A stretch of 16,073 nt of DNA from an uncultured Lachnospiraceae bacterium (GTDB taxonomy: Bacteria; Bacillota; Clostridia; Lachnospirales; Lachnospiraceae): positions 4,440-20,512 of the forward strand of contig CAJUDQ010000006.1 of the NCBI GenBank assembly GCA_910585215.1, in the 5' to 3' direction. This document shows positions 6,924 through 14,795 of this stretch, piece after piece. Both the position numbers and the translations under genes were made by a program. The notes beneath the pieces are model-generated. The model worked only from the letters and a program-made list of their open reading frames with translations. It was not told the origin of the DNA and did not search any database. Position 1 is the first letter of the stretch; each line of letters starts with the position of its first letter.

Positions 6924-6944
6924 AAAGGCGCCTCTGGCGCCTTT
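6924..6944. terminator. Strong bidirectional rho-independent terminator
   Basis: A 9-bp perfect stem (AAAGGCGCC at 6924-6932 and its complement at 6936-6944) has a 3-base loop. It is followed by a T-rich run on the + strand (CTTTCTTTCTT) and a run of T on the minus strand. It lies 3 bases after the DUF378 stop and 20 bases beyond the mgsA stop, so it serves both convergent units and closes the mre-min-rodA-mgsA cluster. Confidence 0.93.
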
Positions 6945-6964
6945 CTTTCTTATCATGAAACAGT

Positions 6965-7360
6965 TTAACGATAAACCTCTCTCCATTCTAAATCTCCTCT
7001 GTCCAGTGCTTTGATTAAAAGCTCGGCAGTGGCAAGATTCGTTGCAAGAGGAATATTATTGATATCACACAACTTAAAAATATTATGAATATCCGGTTCA
7101 TGGGATTTTGAGGTAAGAGGGTCTCTGAGAAAAATCGCCAAATCCATCTGATTATTCTCTATCTGTGCCCCAAATTGATGTTCGCCTTCCAAGTGACCTG
7201 CGAGGAATTTATGAACATTTAAGTTTGTAACTTCTTCTATCAGCCGCCCTGTCGTAGCTGTCGCATATAATTCATGATGACTGAGTATTCCCCGATATGC
7301 AATGCAAAAATTCTGCATCAATTTTTTCTTAGAATCGTGTGCAATTAATCCAACGTTCAT
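6965..7360 (-). CDS. mgsA: Methylglyoxal synthase, active-site variant
   Basis: MgsA converts dihydroxyacetone phosphate to methylglyoxal and phosphate, a bypass of lower glycolysis. The 131-residue product aligns without gaps to E. coli and Bacillus MgsA from AHD to the C-terminal TAE-LIK-DRGDL region. Retained residues (E. coli numbers in brackets) are Asp9 (20), Lys12 (23), Thr34, Thr36 and Thr37 (45, 47, 48), Gly55 (66), Asp80 (91), His87 (98) and Asp90 (101). Substituted positions are Ala35 for Gly46, Ala54 for Ser65, and Glu60 for the catalytic Asp71 (EGEHQFGA instead of GGDQ-GA). ATG 7360 follows a consensus AGGAGG that overlaps the rodA stop, 11 bases away, so the two genes are coupled. 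The substitutions may tune activity or may be a lineage trait. Confidence 0.93.
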   Translation of the reverse strand: MNVGLIAHDSKKKLMQNFCIAYRGILSHHELYATATTGRLIEEVTNLNVHKFLAGHLEGEHQFGAQIENNQMDLAIFLRDPLTSKSHEPDIHNIFKLCDINNIPLATNLATAELLIKALDRGDLEWREVYR

Positions 7361-7371
7361 AATTTATCCTC

Positions 7372-8526
7372 CTATTGTAATTTTCTTCTCTGTAAGCCAA
7401 CATTCAATACAAAGCCCATACCCAGATACAAACTTAGCAATGAACTTAACCCGTAACTTACAAATGGAAGAGTCAGTCCTGTATTTGGCATCATTTTTGT
7501 AACTACCGCTATATTAATAAATGTCTGGACAGCGATAATCATTGCCATTCCACTGCAAATAATCTTTCCTGCCATGTCAGCGGCGTGCGCGCCTACATAG
7601 ACACATTCAAAAGTAACCAGCGCAAGCAGTATAATAATACTCGCAGTTCCGGCAAAGCCAAGCTCCTCTCCCACCACAGCAAAAATAAAATCTGTCTGTG
7701 GTTCAGGAATCAGATTTCCATTTTTTACACTGTTTGGACTGTCATTTCCAAGCCCCTTTCCCCACAAGCCTCCAGACCCGATTGCAAGAACTGCATTATC
7801 CTGCTGATAGCTGATTCTCTGAGCCTGTTCATTATCTTCGTCATAAAATCCAACAAGTCTGTTATACTGATATTCCTCAAGTATCTTCTGGTCTGGCTGC
7901 ATAATAAGATAAACAAGAACAATCGCTGTTGGAATCATAAGCGCCAAAACACTGAAAATAATCTTGTAACTTAGTCCTGCTATATAAATCATAGCAGCAA
8001 ATACCAATACAATAGCCACACTGGTTGACAAATCCGGCTGCTTGTATATTAAAAGAAGTGGAACTGCAAATGTTATGATTGTAAATGATAACATTTTAAA
8101 ATTATTTAGTTTATCTTTATTGTATTTATTAAAAAGGTATGCAAAGAACAAGATAATAAATATTTTTGAAAGCTCCGAAGGCTGAATCTGAATACCAGCG
8201 ACCTTAATCCATCTTGCTGCACCCTTGTGCTCTTCGCCTAAAAAACGTACTGCCAAAAGCATAAACACATTAAAAATATAAATCAGCCATGCAAATTTCA
8301 GCACAAAGCGGTAATCAATAAACATCACAATAAGCATTACTAGGCTCCCCCCAACAATACCTATCAGTTGCTTTTGTACATAACTAGGATCATTATCTAT
8401 GGCACTGGATACTACATTAAATCCAAGAATAGACAGAGCTGTAATAAAAATAATCAGCCTTACATTCAAATGCCTGTACTGGTATGTTTTCAATTTTGTT
8501 AATATTTTTTTATAAAATCGAATCAT
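7372..8526 (-). CDS. rodA: SEDS peptidoglycan polymerase RodA
   Basis: RodA is the lipid-II-polymerising glycosyltransferase of the elongasome and works with the class B PBP encoded upstream. The 384-residue protein has about ten hydrophobic segments. SEDS motifs include KGAARWI (101-107), QPSELSK (115-121), KQPDLSTS (162-169) and the catalytic-Asp region PQTDFIFAVVGEELGF (Asp279, matching Asp262 of E. coli RodA). The near-C-terminal motif is PFVSYGLSS (354-362), with Leu where SYGG is usual. Assignment to RodA rather than FtsW or SpoVE rests on the location in the mre-min cluster. ATG 8526 is preceded by GAGGGAGATAT, the last of four tandem copies of a 16-bp unit that fills the spacer to minE. 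It is followed by mgsA after 11 bases. Confidence 0.95.
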   Translation of the reverse strand: MIRFYKKILTKLKTYQYRHLNVRLIIFITALSILGFNVVSSAIDNDPSYVQKQLIGIVGGSLVMLIVMFIDYRFVLKFAWLIYIFNVFMLLAVRFLGEEHKGAARWIKVAGIQIQPSELSKIFIILFFAYLFNKYNKDKLNNFKMLSFTIITFAVPLLLIYKQPDLSTSVAIVLVFAAMIYIAGLSYKIIFSVLALMIPTAIVLVYLIMQPDQKILEEYQYNRLVGFYDEDNEQAQRISYQQDNAVLAIGSGGLWGKGLGNDSPNSVKNGNLIPEPQTDFIFAVVGEELGFAGTASIIILLALVTFECVYVGAHAADMAGKIICSGMAMIIAVQTFINIAVVTKMMPNTGLTLPFVSYGLSSLLSLYLGMGFVLNVGLQRRKLQ

Positions 8527-8590
8527 ATATCTCCCTCGTAGAATATCTCCCTTATAAAATATCTCCCTTGTGGAATATTTTTCTTATAAA
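8527..8590 (-). repeat. 4 x 16-bp tandem Shine-Dalgarno-like repeat
   Basis: Four contiguous 16-base units occupy 8527-8542, 8543-8558, 8559-8574 and 8575-8590. On the minus strand three of them end in AAGGGAGATAT or GAGGGAGATAT; the most upstream has AAGAAAAATAT. Unit starts alternate between TTTATAAG and TCYACRAG, so there is also a 32-bp period. The unit next to rodA provides its ribosome binding site. Apart from one base after the minE stop, the array makes up the whole minE-rodA spacer. Confidence 0.93.
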
Positions 8591-8591
8591 A

Positions 8592-8864
8592 TTATTTTCC
8601 ATGTTTCAATTCTTTAATCGGAATATTTGCAATTAAAGCAGGAACACTTCCACTACTTCCATCTGAATCTGTCTGAGTAATCTGAATATCAAGCCCGTCA
8701 GTATCAATCTCCATATACTTAGCGATTACTTTGATAATATCATTCTTAATCAGTTCCATAATTTCCGGCGAACAGTTTGCTCTGTCAGAAACCAGCAAAA
8801 GCTGAAGCCTTTTTTTGGCAATATCCCCAGATGATTTTTTCTTAAAAATATCAAATACGTTCAT
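8592..8864 (-). CDS. minE: Cell division topological specificity factor MinE
   Basis: MinE binds membrane-bound MinD, stimulates its ATPase and drives Min oscillation, so that the MinC inhibitor is kept from midcell. At 90 residues it has the family length. The N-terminal membrane-targeting residues (MNVFDIFKKK) are followed by the MinD-contact helix DIAKKRLQLLLVSDR (14-28). The topological specificity domain ends in ANIPIKELK. It aligns along its whole length to E. coli MinE. ATG 8864 follows AAAGGGGGAA; the gap to minD is 17 bases. Its presence means this Gram-positive organism uses the oscillating MinE version rather than, or in addition to, DivIVA/MinJ placement. Confidence 0.97.
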   Translation of the reverse strand: MNVFDIFKKKSSGDIAKKRLQLLLVSDRANCSPEIMELIKNDIIKVIAKYMEIDTDGLDIQITQTDSDGSSGSVPALIANIPIKELKHGK

Positions 8865-8881
8865 TGCATTTCCCCCTTTTA

Positions 8882-9673
8882 CTAGCTCTTTTTAAAAATA
8901 TTGGCAAGTTTTGAAAAGAATCCGTTTCCGCCACTCAAGTCGAGAAGTGGAACCTCTTCTCCCAGAACACGTTTGCAGATATTCATATATGCCTGTCCTG
9001 CCGGTGTATTGCTTCCCACTAGAGGCTCACCCTGATTGGTAGAAATAACGATATTTTCGTCATCCGGTACTGCACCGATAAGATTTACTGCCAGAATGTC
9101 AAGCACATCATCCAATGACATCATTTCGCCTTTTTTTACCATATCCATACGGATTCTATTGACAATTAAATCTGTTTTCTTGATTTCATTCGCCTCTAAA
9201 AGCCCAATAATCCTATCCGCATCACGGATAGCAGAAACTTCTGGTGTTGTCACTACAAGAGCTCTGTCTGCTCCGGCAATGGCATTCTTGAATCCCTGCT
9301 CTATTCCTGCAGGACAGTCAAGAATTATGTAATCAAATTCTTTTCGAAAATCATCGGTCAGCGCTTTCATCTCTTCTGGAGAAACACTTGTTTTATCTCT
9401 GGTTTGTGCGGAAGGCAAAAGATACAGATTTTCATAGCGCTTATCTCTGATAAGCGCCTGTTTTGCTCTGCAACTTCCTTCTATTACATCTACAAGATTG
9501 TATACAATTCTGTTTTCCAGTCCCATTACAACATCAAGATTTCTAAGACCGATATCTGTATCAATCAACACAACCTTCTTATTTAATTTGGCAAGTCCTG
9601 TACCCAGATTTGCAGAGGTGGTCGTTTTTCCAACTCCACCTTTTCCTGATGTAATCACTATTACTTCGCTCAT
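8882..9673 (-). CDS. minD: Septum site-determining ATPase MinD
   Basis: MinD is a deviant Walker-A ATPase that dimerises on the membrane with ATP and recruits MinC, then MinE. The 263-residue protein carries GKGGVGKTT at 10-18 (signature Lys11 and Lys16), the switch region DTDIGLRNLD at about 38-47, and Walker B ILDCPAGIEQG at about 117-127. It ends with the amphipathic membrane-targeting helix FFSKLANIFKKS. ATG 9673 is preceded by AGGTGAAAA. It lies 48 bases after minC, the largest gap within the min genes, and 17 bases before minE. Confidence 0.98.
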   Translation of the reverse strand: MSEVIVITSGKGGVGKTTTSANLGTGLAKLNKKVVLIDTDIGLRNLDVVMGLENRIVYNLVDVIEGSCRAKQALIRDKRYENLYLLPSAQTRDKTSVSPEEMKALTDDFRKEFDYIILDCPAGIEQGFKNAIAGADRALVVTTPEVSAIRDADRIIGLLEANEIKKTDLIVNRIRMDMVKKGEMMSLDDVLDILAVNLIGAVPDDENIVISTNQGEPLVGSNTPAGQAYMNICKRVLGEEVPLLDLSGGNGFFSKLANIFKKS

Positions 9674-9721
9674 TTTTCACCTAAAAATCCTTTCTCATAT
9701 TTTTCTTTCAGCTTCCTGCCT

Positions 9722-10444
9722 TTAAAACCTTAAAATTTTCATTAGTTCTTTATTTAACGGGTCAACAAAAATATTCCCATTATCAAGATAGGCAATTTTT
9801 GTCTCCTGTTTTGCCCGTTTTGGCTTTTCAGGACAGCTTGCAATAACATCCCCGATTCTTATCTGCACCGGAGCCATATCAAGCGCCACAACAAAGGCGT
9901 TGTTGTCACCTCTCATTCCGGCTGAAACATTTCCTTTCAATGAACCGAGAATAATCACATTTCCCCCGGCAGATACCTTTGCACCCGGATTGACATCTCC
10001 TATAATAACTATGGAAGTATCACTTTCCAAAATCTGTCCGGAACGCAGAGTTCCACGAAAAAATCTTCCGGTATTACCATCATCTGATTTTTCTATCTCC
10101 TGAATTTCTGATTCATCAATTGTATCCCTTCCATTATCAACCATTTCTTTGATTTTTTCAACCGATTTTTTAAAAACTTCTGTAAGCTCCTTACTGTTAT
10201 CAATCACACAGGCAATATTCAAATTTGAAGATTCACTGATTACATCCAGAAGCTGTGTTTGCTCATCACTGGAAAGCTCCCTTCCCTCAAAGGAAACTGC
10301 CATGGTTCCACTTCCAAAAAACTTGGCAGACTCTGTCAGCTTTTCTGCCAGCCGCGATTTGATTTCATCAAAAGAGGTATCTTCATCCATAACAATTACA
10401 ATACCGTATTTATTTCCTTTAATGACTAAAGAATTTTTTTTCAT
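9722..10444 (-). CDS. minC: Septum site-determining protein MinC
   Basis: MinC inhibits FtsZ polymerisation when MinD recruits it to the membrane. The 240-residue protein has an N-terminal FtsZ-interacting domain (about 1-105). An acidic linker follows (about 106-124), and then the C-terminal beta-helix that dimerises and binds MinD, with RSGQ at 134-137, GDVNPGAKVSAGGN at 149-162 and AGMRGD at 175-180. ATG 10444 follows AAAGGGAGATAAC, nearly the same leader as the repeated unit before rodA. The PBP2 gene ends 33 bases upstream. Together with minD and minE it forms a complete Min system downstream of the mre genes. Confidence 0.96.
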   Translation of the reverse strand: MKKNSLVIKGNKYGIVIVMDEDTSFDEIKSRLAEKLTESAKFFGSGTMAVSFEGRELSSDEQTQLLDVISESSNLNIACVIDNSKELTEVFKKSVEKIKEMVDNGRDTIDESEIQEIEKSDDGNTGRFFRGTLRSGQILESDTSIVIIGDVNPGAKVSAGGNVIILGSLKGNVSAGMRGDNNAFVVALDMAPVQIRIGDVIASCPEKPKRAKQETKIAYLDNGNIFVDPLNKELMKILRF

Positions 10445-10477
10445 GTTATCTCCCTTTCAAAACATTTATCGTTCTAC

Positions 10478-13357
10478 TTACTGTGTACCTTCCGAAGCCT
10501 GTTTTGCCGGACCATCTGAATTGCCTGCCAGTATCTGCTCCAGAGTTATCTTACCAAAATAAAAATCATACACATCATTTGCCAGAGCAATTGCTTTTCC
10601 CGACTCATAGCCATTCTGCAGAACAACACTCATGCAAATCTCCGGATTGACAAACGGTGCATAAGTAATAATCAAAGCATGGTCCGGTTTTTTTTCATTT
10701 TCCTGTGCAGTACCTGTTTTGGCGGCCACAGTCATGCCAAGACGACTATTCATTCCATAGCTTGATGAAGCTGCAGCTTCCGCCATTCCAGACTGTACAA
10801 GATTTATGGTTGAATCCGCAACATCTACTTTCACTGCAGACTTTTCAGCCTTTTCCTGTGTTTCACCATTTATATCCACTACCTTGTCAATCAGTGTCAA
10901 TTCATAATTTACACCATTTGATGCAATTGTATTGACATATCTTGCAAGCTGTATTCCTGTAAAATTGTGAGACCCCTGTCCGATAGCCGAAGCAATACCG
11001 CTGCTCACAGAAAACTGAGGTGAAGACTCTTCCACTTCTACACCGGAAGTAGAAGTAAGGCCAAACATTTCTCCATATTTTTTCATTCTTTCCAGCGCCT
11101 CTTCATCTGAATAAACTCCGTTTGACATAGTACCAAGACGGTAGCTAACTTCTCCGAAAAATACATTGCATGAATTCTTTATTCCGCTTACTACCGCAAG
11201 ACCACCATGTGCACCCGGAGAAATCCAACATTTCATAGGCGGCTCCATTCTTGTAAAGGCACCTGTGCAGTTTATTACGCTTCCACTCGAAATTACACCT
11301 TCCTCCAGTCCTGCAACAGCTGAAAGAGGTTTAAAAGTAGAACCGGGAGCTGTTCTCATTCTGGTTGCTCTTGCATACAACGGACTGGAGCCGTCATCAT
11401 TTAACTTGTTCCAGTAATCTGAATCAATGGAACCTGAAAATACATTATTGTCATAGCTTGGATAGGAAACCATTGCAAGAACATTTGATGTGCCCGGCTG
11501 TACAATTGTTACAGAAGCAGAACATGGATTTAACGCCAGCATTGCGGGAGTAATTGTAAGACTTTTTATCTGTGCAACCATAAAATCATACGCCGGATAA
11601 GAGCCGCTAATCAGTCTTGAATAAGTTCCTTCATCATAAGGAATCACATTCTGGTCATATAAAAGTCTGCATATCTGACCACCAGAAATACTGCCGGAAT
11701 AAATCAGATATTTATAGACAAGCTTTGTAAATTTTTTATCTTCTGTGAGATGAGATCGTATATATTCCACCAGAGAATGGTAAATTGTATCTCGGTCAAT
11801 GTAGGTTTCATTGACATTCAATTTGCCTGTATCCACAAAATCATTATCGATACAATATAAAAGCATAGTTCGAAGACTGAGCCCGTCTCTCATCCATTCC
11901 TTATAAGTATCGCTTTCTCTGTCAATATTTGCTCTGGGTATTAAGTTTATGCCATATAACGGGTCTGAAAGCATATTGAAAATATAAGTATAATATTCGT
12001 TCATTTCTTTGCTTTCTGCCGCCAACGGTCCCGACCCGTCACTATAAAGCTGTGCTTCTATAGTCTGCAGTACAGAAGCTTTTTTTGCACTCATTGTATT
12101 GTAGATATTTTTTTCGTTTTCACTGGCATCGGTCTGATTAAATTCATCACAGTTTACAATATTATTGTTAATAACCTGAAAATAAACATCATAAATTGAT
12201 GTTTTCCATTTTGGATTGTTATTTTCATCTACCAGACTGTTTACCAGATTTTGTGTCAGAATTTTTGCCAAATGCTGTTCAATCAGATGGTACACACCAA
12301 TTTGCAAGTCGGAACGAATGGTGAGATATACATCATTTCCGGCAATCGATTTTTTTTCATCAATTACAGACTGTACTTGTCCCATATTATTCACAAGCAC
12401 TTTTTCATAGCCCTTGGTTCCTGAAAGCTGCAATTCATAGCTTGCTTCTATACCGTCTTTTCCAACAATATCATTCAGCTCATATTTAATGTCTTCATCT
12501 GAAAGCTGACCATTCAGCTCATTCATCTGCTCTTCTGAAATTTTTCCGGTATAACCGATAATATGCGAAAAATAAAAACTGTCATTATAAATTCTCTGTG
12601 TATCTTCATCGACAGTAACACCTGGTATTTCGTTTTTGCTCTCATAAATAGCAGCAACTGTATTTTCACTTACATCTTTTGCAATTGTAGTAGCAATATA
12701 TTTCTGAAACATATTCAAAGATAAATCATATCGTATCATGGCGATTTTCCACGCCATTTCTTCACCATACAGCTCTGTGTCGATTTCATACTTCTTTTCA
12801 CCCTTTAAATATTCCACAGCCTGTTGGGCTGTCGTTTCAGATAATTTTTCCTCCTTTGTATCCAATGTCTCTGTTCCAAATATATTTTTCAAAAATCGGG
12901 CCTTTGTATTTTCAGAGAGCGATGTCGAATACATATATAGACCATTTGAATATACAACAGGAAAATCACCAATCAATGAATCACCATTTTTCTCTATAAT
13001 TCTCACTGTTTTATAAATAATTTCATTCATCTGGCTGTTTTTGTAATTTGAACTTTCAATAGTATCTTCTATCTGTACAGAATAGGCAGTTTTATTATAA
13101 GCAAGAAGCTTTCCGTCTGCATCGTAGATATTTCCTCTTATAGCAGTAGAATAACGTGTTTTTTCTGTTTTCTGACTCATCTCGAGTACGTAAGAATCCG
13201 AGTCCGTTGCAATTTGCAGATAAAATACTCTGGAAAGCAGCGCAGAAAACATAATCAGAAACAAAATACATAAAAAAAATGTACGAGATTTTATCGTATA
13301 GTTAATTATGATTTCCCAAATCTCCTTTAACAAGTTCCTCTTCACCTCTTTTCTCAT
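10478..13357 (-). CDS. mrdA: Class B penicillin-binding protein 2, extended
   Basis: This is the elongasome transpeptidase (PBP2 type) that cross-links peptidoglycan made by RodA. It has a membrane anchor at about 25-48 and an N-terminal pedestal with RGNIYDADGKLLAYN (74-88). The transpeptidase domain carries STFK at 673-676 (Ser673 nucleophile), SCN at 729-731 and KTG at 880-882. Its 959 residues far exceed the roughly 630 of E. coli PBP2. Most of the excess is an insertion at about 371-610, between the usual strand VYLTIRSDLQ and the strand ending SNVLAMVSYPSYD. Start choice is uncertain: ATG 13357 lies 56 bases inside mreD with a weak GGA leader, while TTG 13333 has AGAGG upstream. It is followed by minC after 33 bases. 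A SpoVD-like or division PBP is less likely, given the location between mreD and rodA. Confidence 0.93.
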   Translation of the reverse strand: MRKEVKRNLLKEIWEIIINYTIKSRTFFLCILFLIMFSALLSRVFYLQIATDSDSYVLEMSQKTEKTRYSTAIRGNIYDADGKLLAYNKTAYSVQIEDTIESSNYKNSQMNEIIYKTVRIIEKNGDSLIGDFPVVYSNGLYMYSTSLSENTKARFLKNIFGTETLDTKEEKLSETTAQQAVEYLKGEKKYEIDTELYGEEMAWKIAMIRYDLSLNMFQKYIATTIAKDVSENTVAAIYESKNEIPGVTVDEDTQRIYNDSFYFSHIIGYTGKISEEQMNELNGQLSDEDIKYELNDIVGKDGIEASYELQLSGTKGYEKVLVNNMGQVQSVIDEKKSIAGNDVYLTIRSDLQIGVYHLIEQHLAKILTQNLVNSLVDENNNPKWKTSIYDVYFQVINNNIVNCDEFNQTDASENEKNIYNTMSAKKASVLQTIEAQLYSDGSGPLAAESKEMNEYYTYIFNMLSDPLYGINLIPRANIDRESDTYKEWMRDGLSLRTMLLYCIDNDFVDTGKLNVNETYIDRDTIYHSLVEYIRSHLTEDKKFTKLVYKYLIYSGSISGGQICRLLYDQNVIPYDEGTYSRLISGSYPAYDFMVAQIKSLTITPAMLALNPCSASVTIVQPGTSNVLAMVSYPSYDNNVFSGSIDSDYWNKLNDDGSSPLYARATRMRTAPGSTFKPLSAVAGLEEGVISSGSVINCTGAFTRMEPPMKCWISPGAHGGLAVVSGIKNSCNVFFGEVSYRLGTMSNGVYSDEEALERMKKYGEMFGLTSTSGVEVEESSPQFSVSSGIASAIGQGSHNFTGIQLARYVNTIASNGVNYELTLIDKVVDINGETQEKAEKSAVKVDVADSTINLVQSGMAEAAASSSYGMNSRLGMTVAAKTGTAQENEKKPDHALIITYAPFVNPEICMSVVLQNGYESGKAIALANDVYDFYFGKITLEQILAGNSDGPAKQASEGTQ

Positions 13358-13850
13358 ATTTTTCCAAAAGCATGCTGATTACCTTCATAAATCGGAATAA
13401 AAATACTGTAACACAGCCGGTATAAATCATTTCTGGAAACATAATCGTCTTGAAATACATGGGAATATCAAGTTGTCCCCGTAAAAGAAAGGTAATACAA
13501 TAATATAAAAAATTGTAGATAAGGTCGCTTACCATTGTCAGAATAACCGGAATACAGATATCATCTGTATAAAAGATTTCATTAAATAATCCATTGACAT
13601 ATCCAATATACATATACAGTAATCCGGTCATTCCAATAATTCCCGAATATCCATAGAAAATATCAATTAACAGCCCTGAAAAAACTCCTGCCAACATTCC
13701 TGCTTTCTTTCCCCGTATAAAACCGGTACAGCATACCAGAATAATCATAAGATTGGGAGAAATATTCCCAATGGATATCTCTTTATTAAAAGTGGTCTGG
13801 ACTATAAATAATAGAAAAATATAAAAAATCGTAACTATATTTCTTAACAT
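13302..13850 (-). CDS. mreD: Rod shape-determining membrane protein MreD
   Basis: MreD is an integral-membrane scaffold of the elongasome that works with MreC, RodA and PBP2. The 182-residue protein is almost entirely hydrophobic, with about five or six membrane segments. It contains a GLLIDIFYG stretch (about residues 59-67), typical of the family's conserved region, and a charged C-terminal tail. Sequence identity in this family is low, so the call rests largely on hydropathy plus position directly after mreC and before the PBP2 gene. ATG 13850 follows AAAGGCGG. Its last 56 bases overlap the annotated start of PBP2 in another frame. Confidence 0.92.
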   Translation of the reverse strand: MLRNIVTIFYIFLLFIVQTTFNKEISIGNISPNLMIILVCCTGFIRGKKAGMLAGVFSGLLIDIFYGYSGIIGMTGLLYMYIGYVNGLFNEIFYTDDICIPVILTMVSDLIYNFLYYCITFLLRGQLDIPMYFKTIMFPEMIYTGCVTVFLFRFMKVISMLLEKYEKRGEEELVKGDLGNHN

Positions 13851-13875
13851 CTAAACCGCCTTTCTGTTTGATTGA

Positions 13876-14766
13876 CTATTGTTGTCCGCTTTCTGTTTCT
13901 TTCTTTGTTGTCTCTTCCTCCTCAAGTGTCTCTTTCAACTGAGTAATCACCAGTACTTCTTCCATCTGGGAAAAATCTACTACAGGCATAAGATAACCCG
14001 ACTTTGTAAGCTTGTTTCCATCGTCTGTAATGTTTGTTATGTAGCCTATCAAAATTCCCGGAAGATATTTATCACTGATATATGAGGTTAAAAGCATATC
14101 ACCGTCTTTAATTCCGGCATCTCTGTTGATATTTGATACATGAATATATCCCTCATTCATAAGCTCAAGGTCCCCCTTTACAATACAGTTATCCGAAGTA
14201 GATGCCGACTTTGCGCTTACATTGCTGTCATCGTTAATAATAGTAGTTACAACAGAATAATTTTTTCCCACATAAGTAATTCTTCCCACAAGACCAGCTC
14301 CCGCCAATACATTCATATCCATGGTAATGCCATCCTGTGAGCCTTTATCTATTATAAATTCAGAAAACCAGTTATCCGGCTGCATGCTGACAACCCGCGC
14401 TGCAACCTTCGGATAATCAGAATAAATATCATCTAGCTGATACAGCTCTCGAAGCTTGTCCAGTTCACTTTTCTGTTGAATTAGAATACTGTTCTGAGCC
14501 TGCATTTCATCCAATTTTGCTCTCAGTTCCTCGTTTTCTTCCTGCAGCCTTGAATATTCTTTCAGGGTATCGGATTTATCGGACAGCCATAGTCCGACAT
14601 GATTCATTCCTTTCTGCACGGGTATTACTATCTGTGCAATCGTATCCTTCATAGTAGTCCCGATTCTTTCACTTACAAAGGACAATACAATGAGACAGGT
14701 ACACACAAATGTCAGAAAAATAAGGACATATTTAGTTGGAATTGTAAATTTTGTACGTTTCCTCAA
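13876..14766 (-). CDS. mreC: Rod shape-determining protein MreC
   Basis: MreC is a membrane-anchored extracytoplasmic protein that forms filaments and activates PBP2/RodA. The 296-residue product has a basic N-terminal tail and one membrane segment (about 12-31). A coiled coil follows (about 62-110, rich in LQEENEELRAKLDEMQ-type heptads). The MreC beta-domain (about 120-275) includes VVSMQPDNWFSEFIIDKGS and GLVGRITYVG. A low-complexity Glu/Thr/Lys tail of about 20 residues ends the protein. The start is TTG at 14766, with GGAGAGG 10 bases upstream; the next in-frame Met (residue 39) lies beyond the membrane segment and can be excluded. mreD follows after 25 bases and mreB precedes by 29. Confidence 0.95.
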   Translation of the reverse strand: MRKRTKFTIPTKYVLIFLTFVCTCLIVLSFVSERIGTTMKDTIAQIVIPVQKGMNHVGLWLSDKSDTLKEYSRLQEENEELRAKLDEMQAQNSILIQQKSELDKLRELYQLDDIYSDYPKVAARVVSMQPDNWFSEFIIDKGSQDGITMDMNVLAGAGLVGRITYVGKNYSVVTTIINDDSNVSAKSASTSDNCIVKGDLELMNEGYIHVSNINRDAGIKDGDMLLTSYISDKYLPGILIGYITNITDDGNKLTKSGYLMPVVDFSQMEEVLVITQLKETLEEEETTKKETESGQQ

Positions 14767-14776
14767 AGTTTTAAAT

Positions 14777-14783
14777 CCTCTCC
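14777..14783 (-). promoter_or_regulatory. RBS for TTG start of mreC
   Basis: GGAGAGG on the minus strand, 10 bases before TTG 14766. It supports this non-ATG start, since no in-frame ATG exists before the membrane anchor. Confidence 0.7.
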
Positions 14784-14795
14784 GATAATATTTAG

